Notes under the pieces: model-generated | What the model was told of the DNA's origin: nothing | Seen by the model: the letters and a program-made list of their open reading frames with translations, nothing else | The model's database searches: none | Position numbers and translations under genes: made by a program | Source: an uncultured Planctomycetaceae bacterium | GTDB taxonomy: Bacteria > Planctomycetota > Planctomycetia > Planctomycetales > Planctomycetaceae | DNA: 55,317 nt | NCBI GenBank assembly: GCA_903896675.1 | Contig: CAITYU010000215.1 | Span: 1-55,317, forward strand | Direction: 5' to 3' | Shown: in pieces, positions 1-13,175 of the stretch | Layout: each line of letters opens with the position of its first letter | Position numbering within the stretch: the stretch's first letter is position 1

Positions 1-2403
1 CTGGCTGTTGATCAGGGCTGCGGCAAAAACCGACGGGTGGTGCCGTTTCAGCCACGCCGAGACGTACACCAGCAGGGCGAAACTGGCCGCATGCGATTCA
101 GGAAAGCCGTACTCTCCGAAACCGCTGATCTGCCGAAAGACACGCTCTGCAAACTCCTGTTCATATCCGCGCTGCAGCATCCCGGCGACCAGTTTTTCAT
201 GGAATTTCGCAATCACTCCGGTCTTTCGCCACGCGCCCATGGCACGGCGGAGCTGATCAGCTTCTCCCGGAGTGAATCCGGCGGCGACAATCGCCAGCCG
301 CATCGCCTGCTCCTGAAAGATCGGCACTCCCAGAGTTTTGTGCAGCACCTGGCGGACGTCCGGATTGGGATAATCCACTTCTTCCTCACCCGCTCGCCGC
401 CGCAGATACGGATGCACCATGTCACCCTGAATCGGGCCCGGTCGCACGATCGCCACCTCAATCACAAGGTCATAAAAGCAGCGCGGCCGCAGCCGCGGCA
501 GCATACTCATCTGCGCTCGGCTCTCGATCTGAAAGACACCCACCGTGTCCGCTCGGCTGATCATTTCATAAACTTCCGGATCTTCCGAAGGCACGTTCGC
601 CAGTGTCAGCCGACGCTCATGATGCCGTTCCACCAGATCGAAGGCCCTGCGAATGCAGCTCAGCATTCCCAGAGACAGACAGTCCACCTTGAGCAGCCCG
701 AGTGCATCCAGATCATCCTTGTCCCATTGAATCACAGTCCGTCCCGGCATCGCCGCATTCTCCACGGGCACCAGCTCGCTCAGCGGTCCCCGCGACATCA
801 CCATGCCACCCGGATGCTGGGACAGATGCCTGGGAAAATTCAGCAGCGATTTCAGCAGATCGAGGATTCTGCGGCCCAGCAGAGATTCCGGATCCAGCCC
901 GCCCTCCTGCAGTCGCGCAGGCAACTGCTCCTCGCTGTCCACATGCTCAAGCTGCCCCGCCAGTCGATCCACTGCATCAGCCGACAGCGCCATGGCACGG
1001 CCGATGTCGCGAATCGCCGAACGCGGGCGATAGCTGATCACCGCCGCCGTCATCCCTGCTCGGTCGCGACCGTAACGTTCGAAGATGTACTGCAGCACCT
1101 CCTCACGCCGCTCGTGCTCAAAATCCACATCAATGTCCGGAGCTTCATTGCGTTCGCGGCTGACAAATCGTTCGAACAGCACATCAATGCGTCCGGGGTC
1201 CACGGAGGTGATTCCCAGACAGAAGCAGACCACGGAATTGGCTGCTGAGCCTCGGCCCTGACACAGAATTCCCCGCTCTCGTGCGAATCTGACGAGGTCA
1301 TACACAGTCAGAAAGTAAGCCTCATAATGCAATTCCTCAATCAACGACAGTTCGTGCCGAATCATGCCGCGAATCCGCTCCGGAACCCCCTGCGGATAAC
1401 GCTCCGACGCTCCACTCCACGCCAGATTCCGCAGATGCTCAACCGGTCTCAGCCCGGCAGGGACCAGCTCTTCAGGATACTCATAACGCAGCTCGGACAG
1501 CGAAAAACAACATTGCTCGGCAATCTGCACTGTCCGTTCCAGCAGGTCACGACGCCCACCGAAAACTGCCAGCAGTTCGTCTATGGGCTTGAGGTGCCGC
1601 TCACCATTGGGAAACAGCTCGTGCCCCAGCTCCTGCAGTGCGCTGCGATTGCGAATTGCAGTCACAACATTCTGCAGGGCGCGTCTGCGGGGGCTGTGGA
1701 AATGCACATCGTTGGCGGCTACCAGCGGCACGCCCGCCTGCTGACACTGCTGCAGCCAGCGCTGCAGTCGCTCACTGTCCCGGGGACCACAGTGCAGCTC
1801 TGCGAGCGCACTGCAGCGACTGCCGAACAGCGCCCGCACACTCGCCAGTGTCCCTTCCGGCAGATCACTGCTGGCTCCCGGTTGAAAACGTCGTTCATAA
1901 CGCTGGCGCGTTTCAGTGGACAGTGGCAGGCAACAGTACAGATCTGCGGAATAGTCGGCCACATCCGACATCAGAATACGACACTGCCCCTTGTCCACTC
2001 GCCGACGGCCTGCAGTGATCAGGCTGGACAGACGACCGTACCCGGCACGATTCACAGGCAGCAACACCATCGCCGGACCATCCTCCGGCACAATCTCCGC
2101 ACCCACAATCAGCCGCACCCCGGATTCCCTGGCGGCCACGTGAGCCCTGACGATCCCGGCCAGCGAATTGCGGTCGGTGATTGCCAGAGCCGAGTACCCC
2201 TGCAACTTCGCCTCGGCAAACAATTCGTCCGCGTGCGACGCTCCTTCCAGAAACGAGTAATTCGTGCGACAGTGCAGCTCCGCGTACGCCGGCAGCAGCG
2301 GGGCCGCGTCCCCGGCGCCGCCATAATGCACCGCCGTCAACTGATGCGGGCTGGCAGCCTGGGTGGCTCGGGTTCTGCGTTTGGAGGGAGGAGGGTCGGG
2401 CAT
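1..2403 (-). CDS. dnaE2: Error-prone DNA polymerase III alpha-type subunit DnaE2 (C-terminus beyond left edge)
   Basis: Translating the minus strand from ATG 2403 gives 801 codons with no stop, so the gene continues past base 1 (family length about 1050-1100 aa). After a 30-residue leader there is a PHP domain ([15 protein letters not shown], then ITDRNSLAG). The C-family polymerase core follows, with the catalytic pair in PDIDVDF (D423, D425) and the third carboxylate in [10 protein letters not shown] (D574). A segment with [10 protein letters not shown] and [12 protein letters not shown] is typical of DnaE2 rather than replicative DnaE1. Known role of the family: translesion synthesis during damage-induced mutagenesis, usually with ImuA and ImuB. 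Here the gene upstream is a divergent glycosyltransferase, so no imuAB cassette precedes it; one could still lie downstream, off the window. A perfect palindrome lies 55 bases upstream of the start. Identity is firm; SOS control is not shown by the sequence. Confidence 0.95.
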   Translation of the reverse strand, partial: MPDPPPSKRRTRATQAASPHQLTAVHYGGAGDAAPLLPAYAELHCRTNYSFLEGASHADELFAEAKLQGYSALAITDRNSLAGIVRAHVAARESGVRLIVGAEIVPEDGPAMVLLPVNRAGYGRLSSLITAGRRRVDKGQCRILMSDVADYSADLYCCLPLSTETRQRYERRFQPGASSDLPEGTLASVRALFGSRCSALAELHCGPRDSERLQRWLQQCQQAGVPLVAANDVHFHSPRRRALQNVVTAIRNRSALQELGHELFPNGERHLKPIDELLAVFGGRRDLLERTVQIAEQCCFSLSELRYEYPEELVPAGLRPVEHLRNLAWSGASERYPQGVPERIRGMIRHELSLIEELHYEAYFLTVYDLVRFARERGILCQGRGSAANSVVCFCLGITSVDPGRIDVLFERFVSRERNEAPDIDVDFEHERREEVLQYIFERYGRDRAGMTAAVISYRPRSAIRDIGRAMALSADAVDRLAGQLEHVDSEEQLPARLQEGGLDPESLLGRRILDLLKSLLNFPRHLSQHPGGMVMSRGPLSELVPVENAAMPGRTVIQWDKDDLDALGLLKVDCLSLGMLSCIRRAFDLVERHHERRLTLANVPSEDPEVYEMISRADTVGVFQIESRAQMSMLPRLRPRCFYDLVIEVAIVRPGPIQGDMVHPYLRRRAGEEEVDYPNPDVRQVLHKTLGVPIFQEQAMRLAIVAAGFTPGEADQLRRAMGAWRKTGVIAKFHEKLVAGMLQRGYEQEFAERVFRQISGFGEYGFPESHAASFALLVYVSAWLKRHHPSVFAAALINSQ

Positions 2404-2457
2404 AATGGAAGCCAGGGACAAAAGTCGGCTGAGAGCTGTGAAGAGGACCTTCCCGAT

Positions 2458-2478
2458 TGAAAAACCCGGCGTTTTTCA
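2458..2478. repeat. Perfect 8-bp inverted repeat in the dnaE2/glycosyltransferase divergent gap
   Basis: Arms TGAAAAAC (2458-2465) and GTTTTTCA (2471-2478) flank a 5-base spacer. It lies in the 218-base gap between two divergent genes, so it cannot be a simple end-of-operon terminator for either and could be an operator. It resembles palindromes at 6226-6243, 6260-6305 and 53250-53274. No canonical LexA box was recognised in this gap. Confidence 0.5.
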
Positions 2479-2621
2479 GGGCTGGGGTGAGTAACCTGCC
2501 CGGGCTGAAGCCGTGGCTGCGGTTTTGTCCCTCGCGTCGGGATTGAGTCTGTCTTGTTCCCCTGGGTTGTTCAATTGTAGACTTCCGCTGAGAAAAAAAC
2601 GGCCAGACAGGGAGGTTCCGG

Positions 2622-3782
2622 ATGATCGTGCTCTGGGGAATCGCCATCGCAGCAACATTGACACTGTGCTGGATTTACGGCGGCTACGGGGTGTTTCTGC
2701 AACTGCTGTGTGCCCTGTCACGCAGTCGACTTACCCGGCTCGACACCCCGTCCGAGCATGAGTGGCCGACGGTCACCATTCTGCTGACGGTGCACAATGA
2801 AGCCCGCATTATTCAACAGCGACTCAACAACCTGCTGGCGCTGGATTATCCCGCTGATCGCCTGCAGATTGTTGTGGCCTCCGATGGATCCACAGACACC
2901 ACCTGCAGTCTGGTACGATCAATGAACGAACCGCGAATCCGACTGCTCGAGTATGCCGGGCTGGGTAAAACGGCGGCTCAGAATGCCGCCCTGCAGGAAA
3001 TCAGTACTGAGATCATTGTCTTCACGGACGCCGATATTCTGTTCAATCCCGGCTGGATGAAACAGGTGGTGCAGCACTTTCAGGCCCCGGAGGTTGGAGC
3101 GGTGGATGGGCGCCTGTGCTACGGCAGCCCGGCTGTGGCTCAGGTGCAGGCCAGTCAGGGACGGTACTGGCTGTACGAAATGAAGCTGCGCCGACTGGAA
3201 TCCCGACTGGGAATTCTGGCAGTCCTGTCCGGAGCAGGCTTTGCCCTGCGTCGTTCAGCCTTTGTGCCGATGGATCCTGCAATCGGAGAAGACTGCATTG
3301 TTCCGCTGGATGTGGTCAGTCAGGGGTTGCTGGTGGTCCATGAACCGGAAGCTGTGCACTTTGACGAATTTGAAACGGACACCGGAATCACAATGCGACG
3401 TCGTGTGCGAATGACGCTGCGAAACTGGCAGGGCACGTGGCAGAGAAGCCGGCTGCTGAACCCACTGCGACATCCGGGCTATGCCTTTGCCCTGTGGTCT
3501 CACAAAATCCTGCGCTGGCTGTCTCCTGTATTTCTGCTGGCAGCGACAGTTGCATCTGCGGGACTGCTGCTGCTGCAGGTCACCATTCCGAGACTGCTGC
3601 TGGCCGGCCCCTACGCCGCGCTGTTTCTGGCTGCAGCGTTTCATATCCTGTTTGAACGTCGACGGCGTCTGCTGCCAGGAACCGGGGCGGCCTATAGTTT
3701 TGTACTGGCCAATACAGCGTTTATCATTGGCGTTGCAAAAGCCCTCGCCGGCTGGCAGATTCGCGCCTACCGTAACACCTGA
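2622..3782 (+). CDS. Membrane-anchored family 2 glycosyltransferase
   Basis: 386 aa. The start ATG 2622 has GGGAGG about 8 bases upstream. An N-terminal hydrophobic segment (about residues 2-27) is followed by a GT-A domain beginning PTVTILLTVHNEA. The nucleotide-binding aspartate is in VVASDGSTD, the metal-binding DxD is D136-A-D138 (VFTDADI), and the acceptor-side carboxylates are in GED (222-224). A QxxRW-like stretch (RNWQGTWQ) and two to three C-terminal membrane helices (about 290-375) complete the pattern of processive or lipid-linked sugar transferases related to poly-GlcNAc and hyaluronan synthases. Expected action: transfer from a UDP-sugar at the cytoplasmic face of the membrane. 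The acceptor is unknown. The Dcp-type peptidase follows after 14 bases, so the two are probably co-transcribed, although no functional link is evident. Confidence 0.88.
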   Translation: MIVLWGIAIAATLTLCWIYGGYGVFLQLLCALSRSRLTRLDTPSEHEWPTVTILLTVHNEARIIQQRLNNLLALDYPADRLQIVVASDGSTDTTCSLVRSMNEPRIRLLEYAGLGKTAAQNAALQEISTEIIVFTDADILFNPGWMKQVVQHFQAPEVGAVDGRLCYGSPAVAQVQASQGRYWLYEMKLRRLESRLGILAVLSGAGFALRRSAFVPMDPAIGEDCIVPLDVVSQGLLVVHEPEAVHFDEFETDTGITMRRRVRMTLRNWQGTWQRSRLLNPLRHPGYAFALWSHKILRWLSPVFLLAATVASAGLLLLQVTIPRLLLAGPYAALFLAAAFHILFERRRRLLPGTGAAYSFVLANTAFIIGVAKALAGWQIRAYRNT

Positions 3783-3796
3783 TGTTCGAGGTTCCC

Positions 3797-5920
3797 ATGA
3801 TCAGCAAACCCTTTTCGTTTCTGGCTGCCTGTATGACCGCTGCTTCATTCGTGACCTGTGCCACCGCCGGTGACCTGCCGCCGGACAATCCGTTTGCCAG
3901 CCCCAGCCCCCTCGTGTTCCAGACGCCGCAGTTCGACCGGATTCGGGACGAACACTTTCGGCCGGCATTTCTGGAAGGCATGCGCCTGCAGCTGGCGGAA
4001 ATGGATGCGATCACCGCACAGACGGCAGAGCCAACGTTTGAAAACACGATCACGGCCATCGAGAAATCCGGAGCTCTGCTGACCCGCGTCCGCAACGTCT
4101 TTTCCAACCTCACGTCTTCACACAAAAACGACGCGCTGCAGGCGATTGAGACCGAGCTGGCCCCGCTGCAGGCTGCCCATTCCGATAACATCCTGCTCAA
4201 TCGCAGCCTGTTTGCCCGCGTCAGTTCCCTGTGGGATCGTCGCGAACAACTCGGACTGACCACGGAACAGCAGGAGGTTCTGAAACAGCATTATGAGGGA
4301 TTTGTCCGTGCCGGGGCGCGGCTGACCGACGAACAGCAGGTGCGAATCCGGGCGCTGAATGAAAAAATCTCACTGCTGGAGACAAAATTTGAGGAGCACC
4401 TGCTGGCATTGCTGAAGGAACGTTCGGTCGTGGTGGACTCGGTCGCCGAACTGGATGGGATGTCGGAACTCGACATTTCAGCCGCTGCGGAAATCGCGAA
4501 GGCCCGCGGACTCAGCGGCAAGTTCATTCTTGAAATCTCAAACACCACCCGCGTCCCGATTCTGACATCGCTCAATAATCGAGCCCTGCGACAGCGTGTC
4601 TGGGAGGCTTCAGCATATCGCGGACTCGGACGTGACGGAGGCGTGGACAATCGCCCACTGGTGCTGGAACTGGCAAAGCTGAGGGCTGAGCGGGCGCAGT
4701 TGCTGGGCTTTGACAGCCATGCGGCTTTCAAACTGCAGAACCAGATGGCTCAGACACCGGCTGCCGCTCGAAAAATGCTGACCGATCTGGCTCCCGGCGT
4801 GATGGAACGAGTGCGTCAGGAAGCCCGGGATCTTGAACAGATGGTGCGGGCCAGCGGAGCGACTCACGAACTGGCACCCTGGGACTGGGAATATTACGCC
4901 GAAAAGCTGCGCAAGGCGCGTTTCGACGTCGACGAGTCTCAGGTTAAACCCTACTTCGAACTCAACTCAGTCCTTGAAAATGGTGTGTTCCATACGATGA
5001 ACCTTCTGCACGGTGTGCAGTTCCGGGAACGTACCGACCTGCCCATCTTCCACCCGGATGTGCGAGTGTTTGACGTGCTCGAAAAGGACGGTACCCGGAT
5101 CGGCCTGTTTTTCTTCGATCCGTTCCGTCGCGAAACCAAACGCGGCGGTGCGTGGATGAGCTCGTTTGTGGATCAGTCCGGACTGCTGCGGGAACGTCCG
5201 GTGGTCGTCAACACACTGAACATCCCGAGACCAGGGGCGGGCGAACCGGCTCTGGTCAGCTTTGACAATGTGGTGACCCTGTTTCATGAAATGGGGCACG
5301 GGCTGCACGGATTGTTTTCTGATGTGACATACCCTTCGGTCGCCGGCACGAATACGCCGCGGGACTTTGTGGAGTTCCCCTCGACCTTCCAGGAGGACTG
5401 GGCGATTCAACCAGCCATCCTCGCGAATTACGCCCGCCACTACAAAACCGGTGAACGCATCCCGGCAGAGCTGCTGGAACGAGTGGTGAAGGCCAGTCGC
5501 TTCAATCAGGGTTTTGACACGCTGGAATATCTTTCCGCGGCCATTCTGGACCTCGAGTGGCACAGTCTGACACCTGATCAGGTACCGGCGGATGTGGAGG
5601 CTTTTGAGGCTGCGACGCTGAAAAAGTATGGGGTGCATCACCCGGCTGTACCTCCCCGCTATCGGACATCCTACTTCGCGCACATCTGGTCCGGCGGTTA
5701 CTCCTCCAGTTATTACGCCTACATCTGGAGTGAAGTGCTGGCTGCGGACGCGTTTGCGTTCATGCAGCAGCAGGGTGGAGCCACGGCGGTGAATGGCGAA
5801 AAGTTTCGCCGCGAAGTTCTGTCGAAAGGCAGCAGTCGGGATCCGATGGAATCGTACAAGGCGTTTCGGGGGGCCGCCCCGACTGTTGAGGGCCTGCTGA
5901 TTCGGCGGGGCTTGAAATAG
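3797..5920 (+). CDS. dcp: Exported peptidyl-dipeptidase Dcp (M3 family zinc metallopeptidase)
   Basis: 707 aa from ATG 3797, which has GAGG 6 bases upstream and begins a signal peptide (MISKPFSFLAACMTAASFV, likely cleaved near ATAG). An in-frame ATG at 3782 overlaps the previous stop but would spoil the signal peptide. The zinc site is HEMGH (H497, H501) with the third ligand E526 in DFVEFPS. GGAWMSSFVDQSG, GTNTPRD and AVPPRYRTSYFAHI are diagnostic of the Dcp branch of M3 peptidases rather than OpdA. The family removes C-terminal dipeptides from short peptides and is about 680 aa long, so the enzyme is complete. The signal peptide places it in the periplasm or planctomycetal invaginated space, which suggests peptide scavenging. 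Confidence 0.93.
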   Translation: MISKPFSFLAACMTAASFVTCATAGDLPPDNPFASPSPLVFQTPQFDRIRDEHFRPAFLEGMRLQLAEMDAITAQTAEPTFENTITAIEKSGALLTRVRNVFSNLTSSHKNDALQAIETELAPLQAAHSDNILLNRSLFARVSSLWDRREQLGLTTEQQEVLKQHYEGFVRAGARLTDEQQVRIRALNEKISLLETKFEEHLLALLKERSVVVDSVAELDGMSELDISAAAEIAKARGLSGKFILEISNTTRVPILTSLNNRALRQRVWEASAYRGLGRDGGVDNRPLVLELAKLRAERAQLLGFDSHAAFKLQNQMAQTPAAARKMLTDLAPGVMERVRQEARDLEQMVRASGATHELAPWDWEYYAEKLRKARFDVDESQVKPYFELNSVLENGVFHTMNLLHGVQFRERTDLPIFHPDVRVFDVLEKDGTRIGLFFFDPFRRETKRGGAWMSSFVDQSGLLRERPVVVNTLNIPRPGAGEPALVSFDNVVTLFHEMGHGLHGLFSDVTYPSVAGTNTPRDFVEFPSTFQEDWAIQPAILANYARHYKTGERIPAELLERVVKASRFNQGFDTLEYLSAAILDLEWHSLTPDQVPADVEAFEAATLKKYGVHHPAVPPRYRTSYFAHIWSGGYSSSYYAYIWSEVLAADAFAFMQQQGGATAVNGEKFRREVLSKGSSRDPMESYKAFRGAAPTVEGLLIRRGLK

Positions 5921-6225
5921 TCTCGAGCGGGGCCGGTCCGGACAGGTGTTTTGCTGCGATTGGGGCGGGGGCTGGACGTCGGCAGCGACCGCGAGGCCTC
6001 AGCGTATGACAATCCGCAAGAGTGATCACAAAAATACCAGCAAGACCAATACAGGTGTTCATCAAACAGCCTGAGTCAACGTCGGCTGACACATTTCGGC
6101 AATTTTTCTTCCGATCAATGCTGATTTCTCAGCGGTTAGATTGACAATTCCGAGCGACATCTGCATCCTGTGTAAAGTGTTCAGTATCTCACAGGCAGTG
6201 TGCCCAAAATTCGTCTCCTGCAGTC

Positions 6226-6243
6226 AAAAAACAGGCGTTTTTT
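6226..6243. repeat. Perfect 7-bp A-tract/T-tract inverted repeat
   Basis: Arms AAAAAAC (6226-6232) and GTTTTTT (6237-6243) around AGGC. It could fold in RNA as a weak hairpin with a T-run, or act as a DNA-bending or protein-binding site. It lies 225 bases upstream of the DUF1559 start. Confidence 0.45.
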
Positions 6244-6259
6244 AGGTTCCTGAAGGTGA

Positions 6260-6305
6260 CAAAAACACGATACACGCACTAATTGACGGCATCAGTGTGT
6301 TTTTG
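6260..6305. repeat. Perfect 9-bp inverted repeat with a 28-base spacer
   Basis: Arms CAAAAACAC (6260-6268) and GTGTTTTTG (6297-6305). The spacer can add short inner pairing (CACT with AGTG). It begins 17 bases after the previous palindrome and shares its AAAAAC/GTTTTT core. Confidence 0.45.
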
Positions 6306-6467
6306 CGCAGTTGGTGTTTGGTCACCGGTGCCTGAATGTCCCATCTGTTAGTTTGTCCTGTCTGAACAAACAAATGTGTCCCATCGGCCTGCAGATGATC
6401 ACTTTCGGGGCAGTGGGTGATACTCGTCCTATTTTTCCAGTCTTTATGTTTTCCGGGAGATGTCATT

Positions 6468-7499
<1,032 letters not shown>

Positions 7500-7540
7500 T
7501 CGTCTGCAGCGGCTGACGGGTTATTTGACTGGAAAATCGC

Positions 7541-7575
7541 AGAACCGCTGCAGTGACTGCTGCAGCGGTTCTTTT
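7541..7575 (+). terminator. Strong intrinsic terminator or attenuator after the DUF1559 gene
   Basis: A perfect 13-bp stem (AGAACCGCTGCAG 7541-7553, CTGCAGCGGTTCT 7560-7572) with a 6-base loop is followed by T residues (7573-7575). It sits 41 bases after the DUF1559 stop and 41 bases before the lipoprotein start. Partial read-through would set a high pseudopilin to lipoprotein ratio. Confidence 0.85.
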
Positions 7576-7616
7576 CATACGCAGGATTGCAATTGTTTTC
7601 AGCCGGAGAACGAACG

Positions 7617-8111
7617 ATGAGGATTTCGCGTCGAGGTGCAGTGGTTCTGGGTGTCAGTGGACTGGCGGGGTTGCTGGTCGGATGTGGTGGTGGGGCGGCC
7701 TTGCCGGAGACCATTCCTGTCACCGGTGCAGTGATGTACAAGGGAAAGCCGATCGAAGGTGCCGAGGTAGCATTCTGGGGTCCCGGGGCTCCGCGTGCCG
7801 CCACCGGTATCACGGATGCCGAGGGCAAGTTCAGTCTGTCCATGTTTGATATCAATGACGGCTGCCTCGCTGGTGAGAACGTTGTGACAATCACGAAGGT
7901 TGATGGGGCCAAGGCTGCCTCCGGACCGACCCCTGACCAGATGCTGCAGGATCCGATGGCGCTTGCCAAGGCCTCAGCAGCACAGGCCGCCAGCAAGGAT
8001 TCCGGCCCAAAGTCGGCGATTCCTGAAAAATATGCCGATCGCAAGCAGACTCCGCTGAAGGAAAATGTTTCCGCCAGCAACAACAAGATCGTGTTCAATC
8101 TGGCAGACTGA
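7617..8111 (+). CDS. Small exported lipoprotein with a carboxypeptidase-regulatory/transthyretin-like fold
   Basis: 164 aa from ATG 7617 (GGAG 8 bases upstream); an upstream in-frame ATG at 7587 lacks a better ribosome site and would displace the signal. The N-terminus is MRISRRGAVVLGVSGLAG followed by LLVGC, giving a lipobox with lipid-modified C23 and a twin-arginine pair, so Tat export is possible. The mature part (PVTGAVMYKGKPIEGAEVAF, then TGITDAEGKFSL) looks like the single beta-sandwich repeat of carboxypeptidase-regulatory or transthyretin-like domains. The C-terminus is Ala/Lys-rich. Such small proteins commonly follow DUF1559 genes in planctomycetes, which points to a partner of the pseudopilin, but the function is unproven. 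Confidence 0.82.
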   Translation: MRISRRGAVVLGVSGLAGLLVGCGGGAALPETIPVTGAVMYKGKPIEGAEVAFWGPGAPRAATGITDAEGKFSLSMFDINDGCLAGENVVTITKVDGAKAASGPTPDQMLQDPMALAKASAAQAASKDSGPKSAIPEKYADRKQTPLKENVSASNNKIVFNLAD

Positions 8112-8143
8112 TCAGGCAGTCGCAGAGGATAGGAAGCACTGCA

Positions 8144-9322
8144 GTGCGACGAACGTGGTTTCTGATCGCTGGTGCTCTGATACTTTCAACCGGGACGGCT
8201 GCCGTGCTCTGGCTGCGGCAGCCGTCTTTTTCGTTTGATACGCTGGTCGTTGCCGCCGACAATGGTGATCTCAGCACGGTCGCACCGGCTATCCGACGTC
8301 TGCGAAATTCAAAAGCCGAATCTGCACAGGCGGATGTGCTTGAAGCCATCCTGCTGCTCAGGGGCGGACGTGTCGAAAAGGCGTTATCCCTGCTGGCCGG
8401 CGTGGACCAGGAAGGGCCTCTGAGGCATATTGTGATGCAGTATGCCGGAGAGTCGCTGCACAGGCTGCAGCGACTGGGCGAGGCGGCTCGAGTGCTGGAA
8501 GTGCTGGTCCGCGAACAGCCGGACAATGTGGAAGCCCACCGCTGGCTCGGTGCCACATGGTACGACCTCGGCGCCTATAACGCAGCCATTGTGGAACTGG
8601 AAGCTGTCGTAAGGCTGGCTCCTGACGACTATCGCCCGCACCATCTGCTGGGCATCATGTATGCCGACTTTGAACAGCACGCCGAGTCGATCCGTGAATT
8701 CACTGCTGCCCTGAAGGGTGCAGCCGATCCCCAACTCCGCGATTCCATGCTGCTGGAGCTGGCCAAAGCACATGCAGCGCTGCATGAGTATCAGCAGGCC
8801 ACAGCCTGCCTTGATCAGGCCTCGGAATCCGGAACGGCTGCTCGACTGCGAGCAGTTTGTCTGCTGGCCGACGGGCAGCCCGAACAGGCCGACGAACAGA
8901 TTCGCCGCGCAAAGCAACTGGGCGAAGAATCTCCGGAACTGGCCGTTCTCGAATCAGAACTCCTTGAACAGCAGGGTTCCATTGCTCAGGCCGAATCCGT
9001 GCTTCAGCAGGCTATTCTGAAATGGCCTGCGTGGGCTGGACTGTACTACCGCCTGGGAAATGTGCAGAAGCAGCTTGGACAGGACCAGCAGGCCACAGTG
9101 ACACTGCAGACGTGGCAGAAATACCGCGACCTCGCCACCGAGCTGACACAACTGAACCTGAAGGCAATTGCTGAGCCTTTCAACGCAGAGATCCGTGATC
9201 GGCTCGCCGTGGTCTGCGAGGAACTGCAGAAACCTGAGCTGGCTGAGATGTGGAAAACGGCAGCTGAGGCCTGCCGCAAGGGAGCCACCTCCGCAACTGG
9301 GTCCTCTGCCCCGCAGGGCTGA
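8144..9322 (+). CDS. Membrane-anchored tetratricopeptide-repeat protein
   Basis: 392 aa from a GTG start at 8144 with AGGA upstream. A short basic N-terminus (MRRTW) and one hydrophobic segment (about residues 5-24) form a signal anchor. The rest is helical TPR repeats (roughly 35-370): for example ALGRLGEAARVLEVL-like helices, AHRWLGATWYDLGAYNAAIV, HHLLGIMYADFEQHAESIRE and YYRLGNVQKQLGQDQQA. It probably serves as an extracytoplasmic scaffold. It starts 32 bases after the lipoprotein gene and is likely in the same transcript. It is convergent with mutS, whose stop is 34 bases away; no clear terminator is seen between them. Confidence 0.85.
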   Translation: MRRTWFLIAGALILSTGTAAVLWLRQPSFSFDTLVVAADNGDLSTVAPAIRRLRNSKAESAQADVLEAILLLRGGRVEKALSLLAGVDQEGPLRHIVMQYAGESLHRLQRLGEAARVLEVLVREQPDNVEAHRWLGATWYDLGAYNAAIVELEAVVRLAPDDYRPHHLLGIMYADFEQHAESIREFTAALKGAADPQLRDSMLLELAKAHAALHEYQQATACLDQASESGTAARLRAVCLLADGQPEQADEQIRRAKQLGEESPELAVLESELLEQQGSIAQAESVLQQAILKWPAWAGLYYRLGNVQKQLGQDQQATVTLQTWQKYRDLATELTQLNLKAIAEPFNAEIRDRLAVVCEELQKPELAEMWKTAAEACRKGATSATGSSAPQG

Positions 9323-9356
9323 ACACGGCTGCCGACGATGCACACGTCAAACTGAA

Positions 9357-11987
<2,631 letters not shown>

Positions 11988-11996
11988 GGCTCAGCC

Positions 11997-12950
11997 CTAC
12001 AGAGAACGCACGTCCGGAAACAGCATGCTGACACTGGTGCGACGATGAATGGACTCGATTGCCTGAGCAAACAGAGGGGCCACGGAAATGACTTCGATGC
12101 GACCGCCCAGAGTTTCAAGAGCAGGTTCTATGGTGTCCGTCATGAACATCTGCACAATCTCACTGTTTTCAATCTTCTGCACAGCGCCGCGTGAAAGCAC
12201 ACCATGAGAAACCGCGGCGTAAATATCCTGAGCACCACGGGATTTGAGAACCTGAGCCATGCTGACAAGTGATCCGCCGGTGATCGTGAAGTCATCCACC
12301 ATCAGCACATTCCTGCCCGACACGTCACCGATCACCTCCAGCACCTGAGCCGTCTCTGAATGATCCTTCCGCTGCTTGTTGCCGATCACCACCGGCACTC
12401 CCAGCAGATTCGCATACGCTGATGCCGACTTGGCAAAACCGACGTCCGGACTGCAAACCACAAGATCCGGAATCTGCAGTGATCGCACATGATCGCAAAT
12501 CACTTTGCGAGCATACAGGTGATCGACCGGGACACTGAAAAAACCCTGAATCTGCGGACTGTGCAGGTCCATCGTCAGGACCCGATCAGCCCCCGCCTTC
12601 TCGATGGCGTCGGCACACACGCGAGCCCGAATCGACACCCGGGGCTCGTCCTTCTTATCCCCCTTGGCGTAACTGAAATACGGAATCACCGCCGTCACCT
12701 GAGCCGCACTGGCACGCTTCAGAGCATCAATCCAGAACAACAGCTCGACAAAATTGTCGTTCACCGGACGATGCACGCCCTGAATTACAAAACAGTCCCG
12801 ACCTCGCACGTTTTCCAGCACGCGAACAAAAACATTGCCCTCGCTGAAGACCTGCGCTTCACCCGGAGTCAATGCCACCTGCAGGCACTGAGCGATGCGA
12901 CGAGCAAAAATCGGGTTTCCCGAACCCGCCAGAATTGCCAGTTGTCCCAT
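11997..12950 (-). CDS. prs: Ribose-phosphate pyrophosphokinase (PRPP synthetase) with a divergent PRPP loop
   Basis: 317 aa from ATG 12950 (MGQLAILAGSGNP), which aligns with the usual N-terminus; an in-frame ATG at 13004 would add 18 residues with no better ribosome site. Family landmarks are VRGRDCFVIQ, AVIPYFSYAKGDKK (ATP-binding region), VLTMDLHSPQIQGFF, CSPDVGFAKSA, and the flexible-loop lysine in NKQRKDHS. The reaction makes PRPP from ribose 5-phosphate and ATP for nucleotide and cofactor synthesis. Odd point: the PRPP-binding loop reads VDDFTITGGSL where typical enzymes have VDDMIDTGGTL, so the third acidic residue is absent. It is therefore a divergent paralogue, and a second conventional prs might exist elsewhere. 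The 225-base upstream gap has one weak stem (13029-13066) and no other gene. Confidence 0.88.
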   Translation of the reverse strand: MGQLAILAGSGNPIFARRIAQCLQVALTPGEAQVFSEGNVFVRVLENVRGRDCFVIQGVHRPVNDNFVELLFWIDALKRASAAQVTAVIPYFSYAKGDKKDEPRVSIRARVCADAIEKAGADRVLTMDLHSPQIQGFFSVPVDHLYARKVICDHVRSLQIPDLVVCSPDVGFAKSASAYANLLGVPVVIGNKQRKDHSETAQVLEVIGDVSGRNVLMVDDFTITGGSLVSMAQVLKSRGAQDIYAAVSHGVLSRGAVQKIENSEIVQMFMTDTIEPALETLGGRIEVISVAPLFAQAIESIHRRTSVSMLFPDVRSL

Positions 12951-13175
12951 GGGTCCTGACTGAGGCGAAAAACTGTCCTGAGACGACGTCGAAGGAATTG
13001 GCATCGGAACCGAGCTTTGAGGATGATCGCCGGGGGTTAAGAAAAGGAGTCTTCAGCGACCCCGGCAGGCAGAAAATTCGCAGATTGTTCACGAGTGCCC
13101 CATCTTATCGGCAGGGCGCCCGAACACAACCCACCCCCCCGAAACCGATATGGCATTCCCGAGACCACAGGAAAC

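Larger units (their letters stand above)
5921..6467. promoter_or_regulatory. 547-base regulatory gap before the DUF1559 gene
   Basis: No convincing gene is seen. It holds a consensus -35 hexamer TTGACA at 6141-6146 with only a weak -10 candidate (CATCCT, 6164-6169), and two A-tract/T-tract palindromes (6226-6243 and 6260-6305, listed separately). The length is unusual for this gene-dense window and fits a long leader or a regulated promoter for the pseudopilin gene. Confidence 0.4.

Noticed and set aside
37-2460. Two long plus-strand frames (403 and 377 aa)
   Set aside because: They lie opposite dnaE2, whose minus-strand translation carries unambiguous polymerase motifs throughout.
13029-13066. 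Stem (GCCGGGG/CCCCGGC) between the ceramidase-fold gene and prs
   Set aside because: Only 7 bp with a 24-base loop and no T-run; not supported as a terminator.
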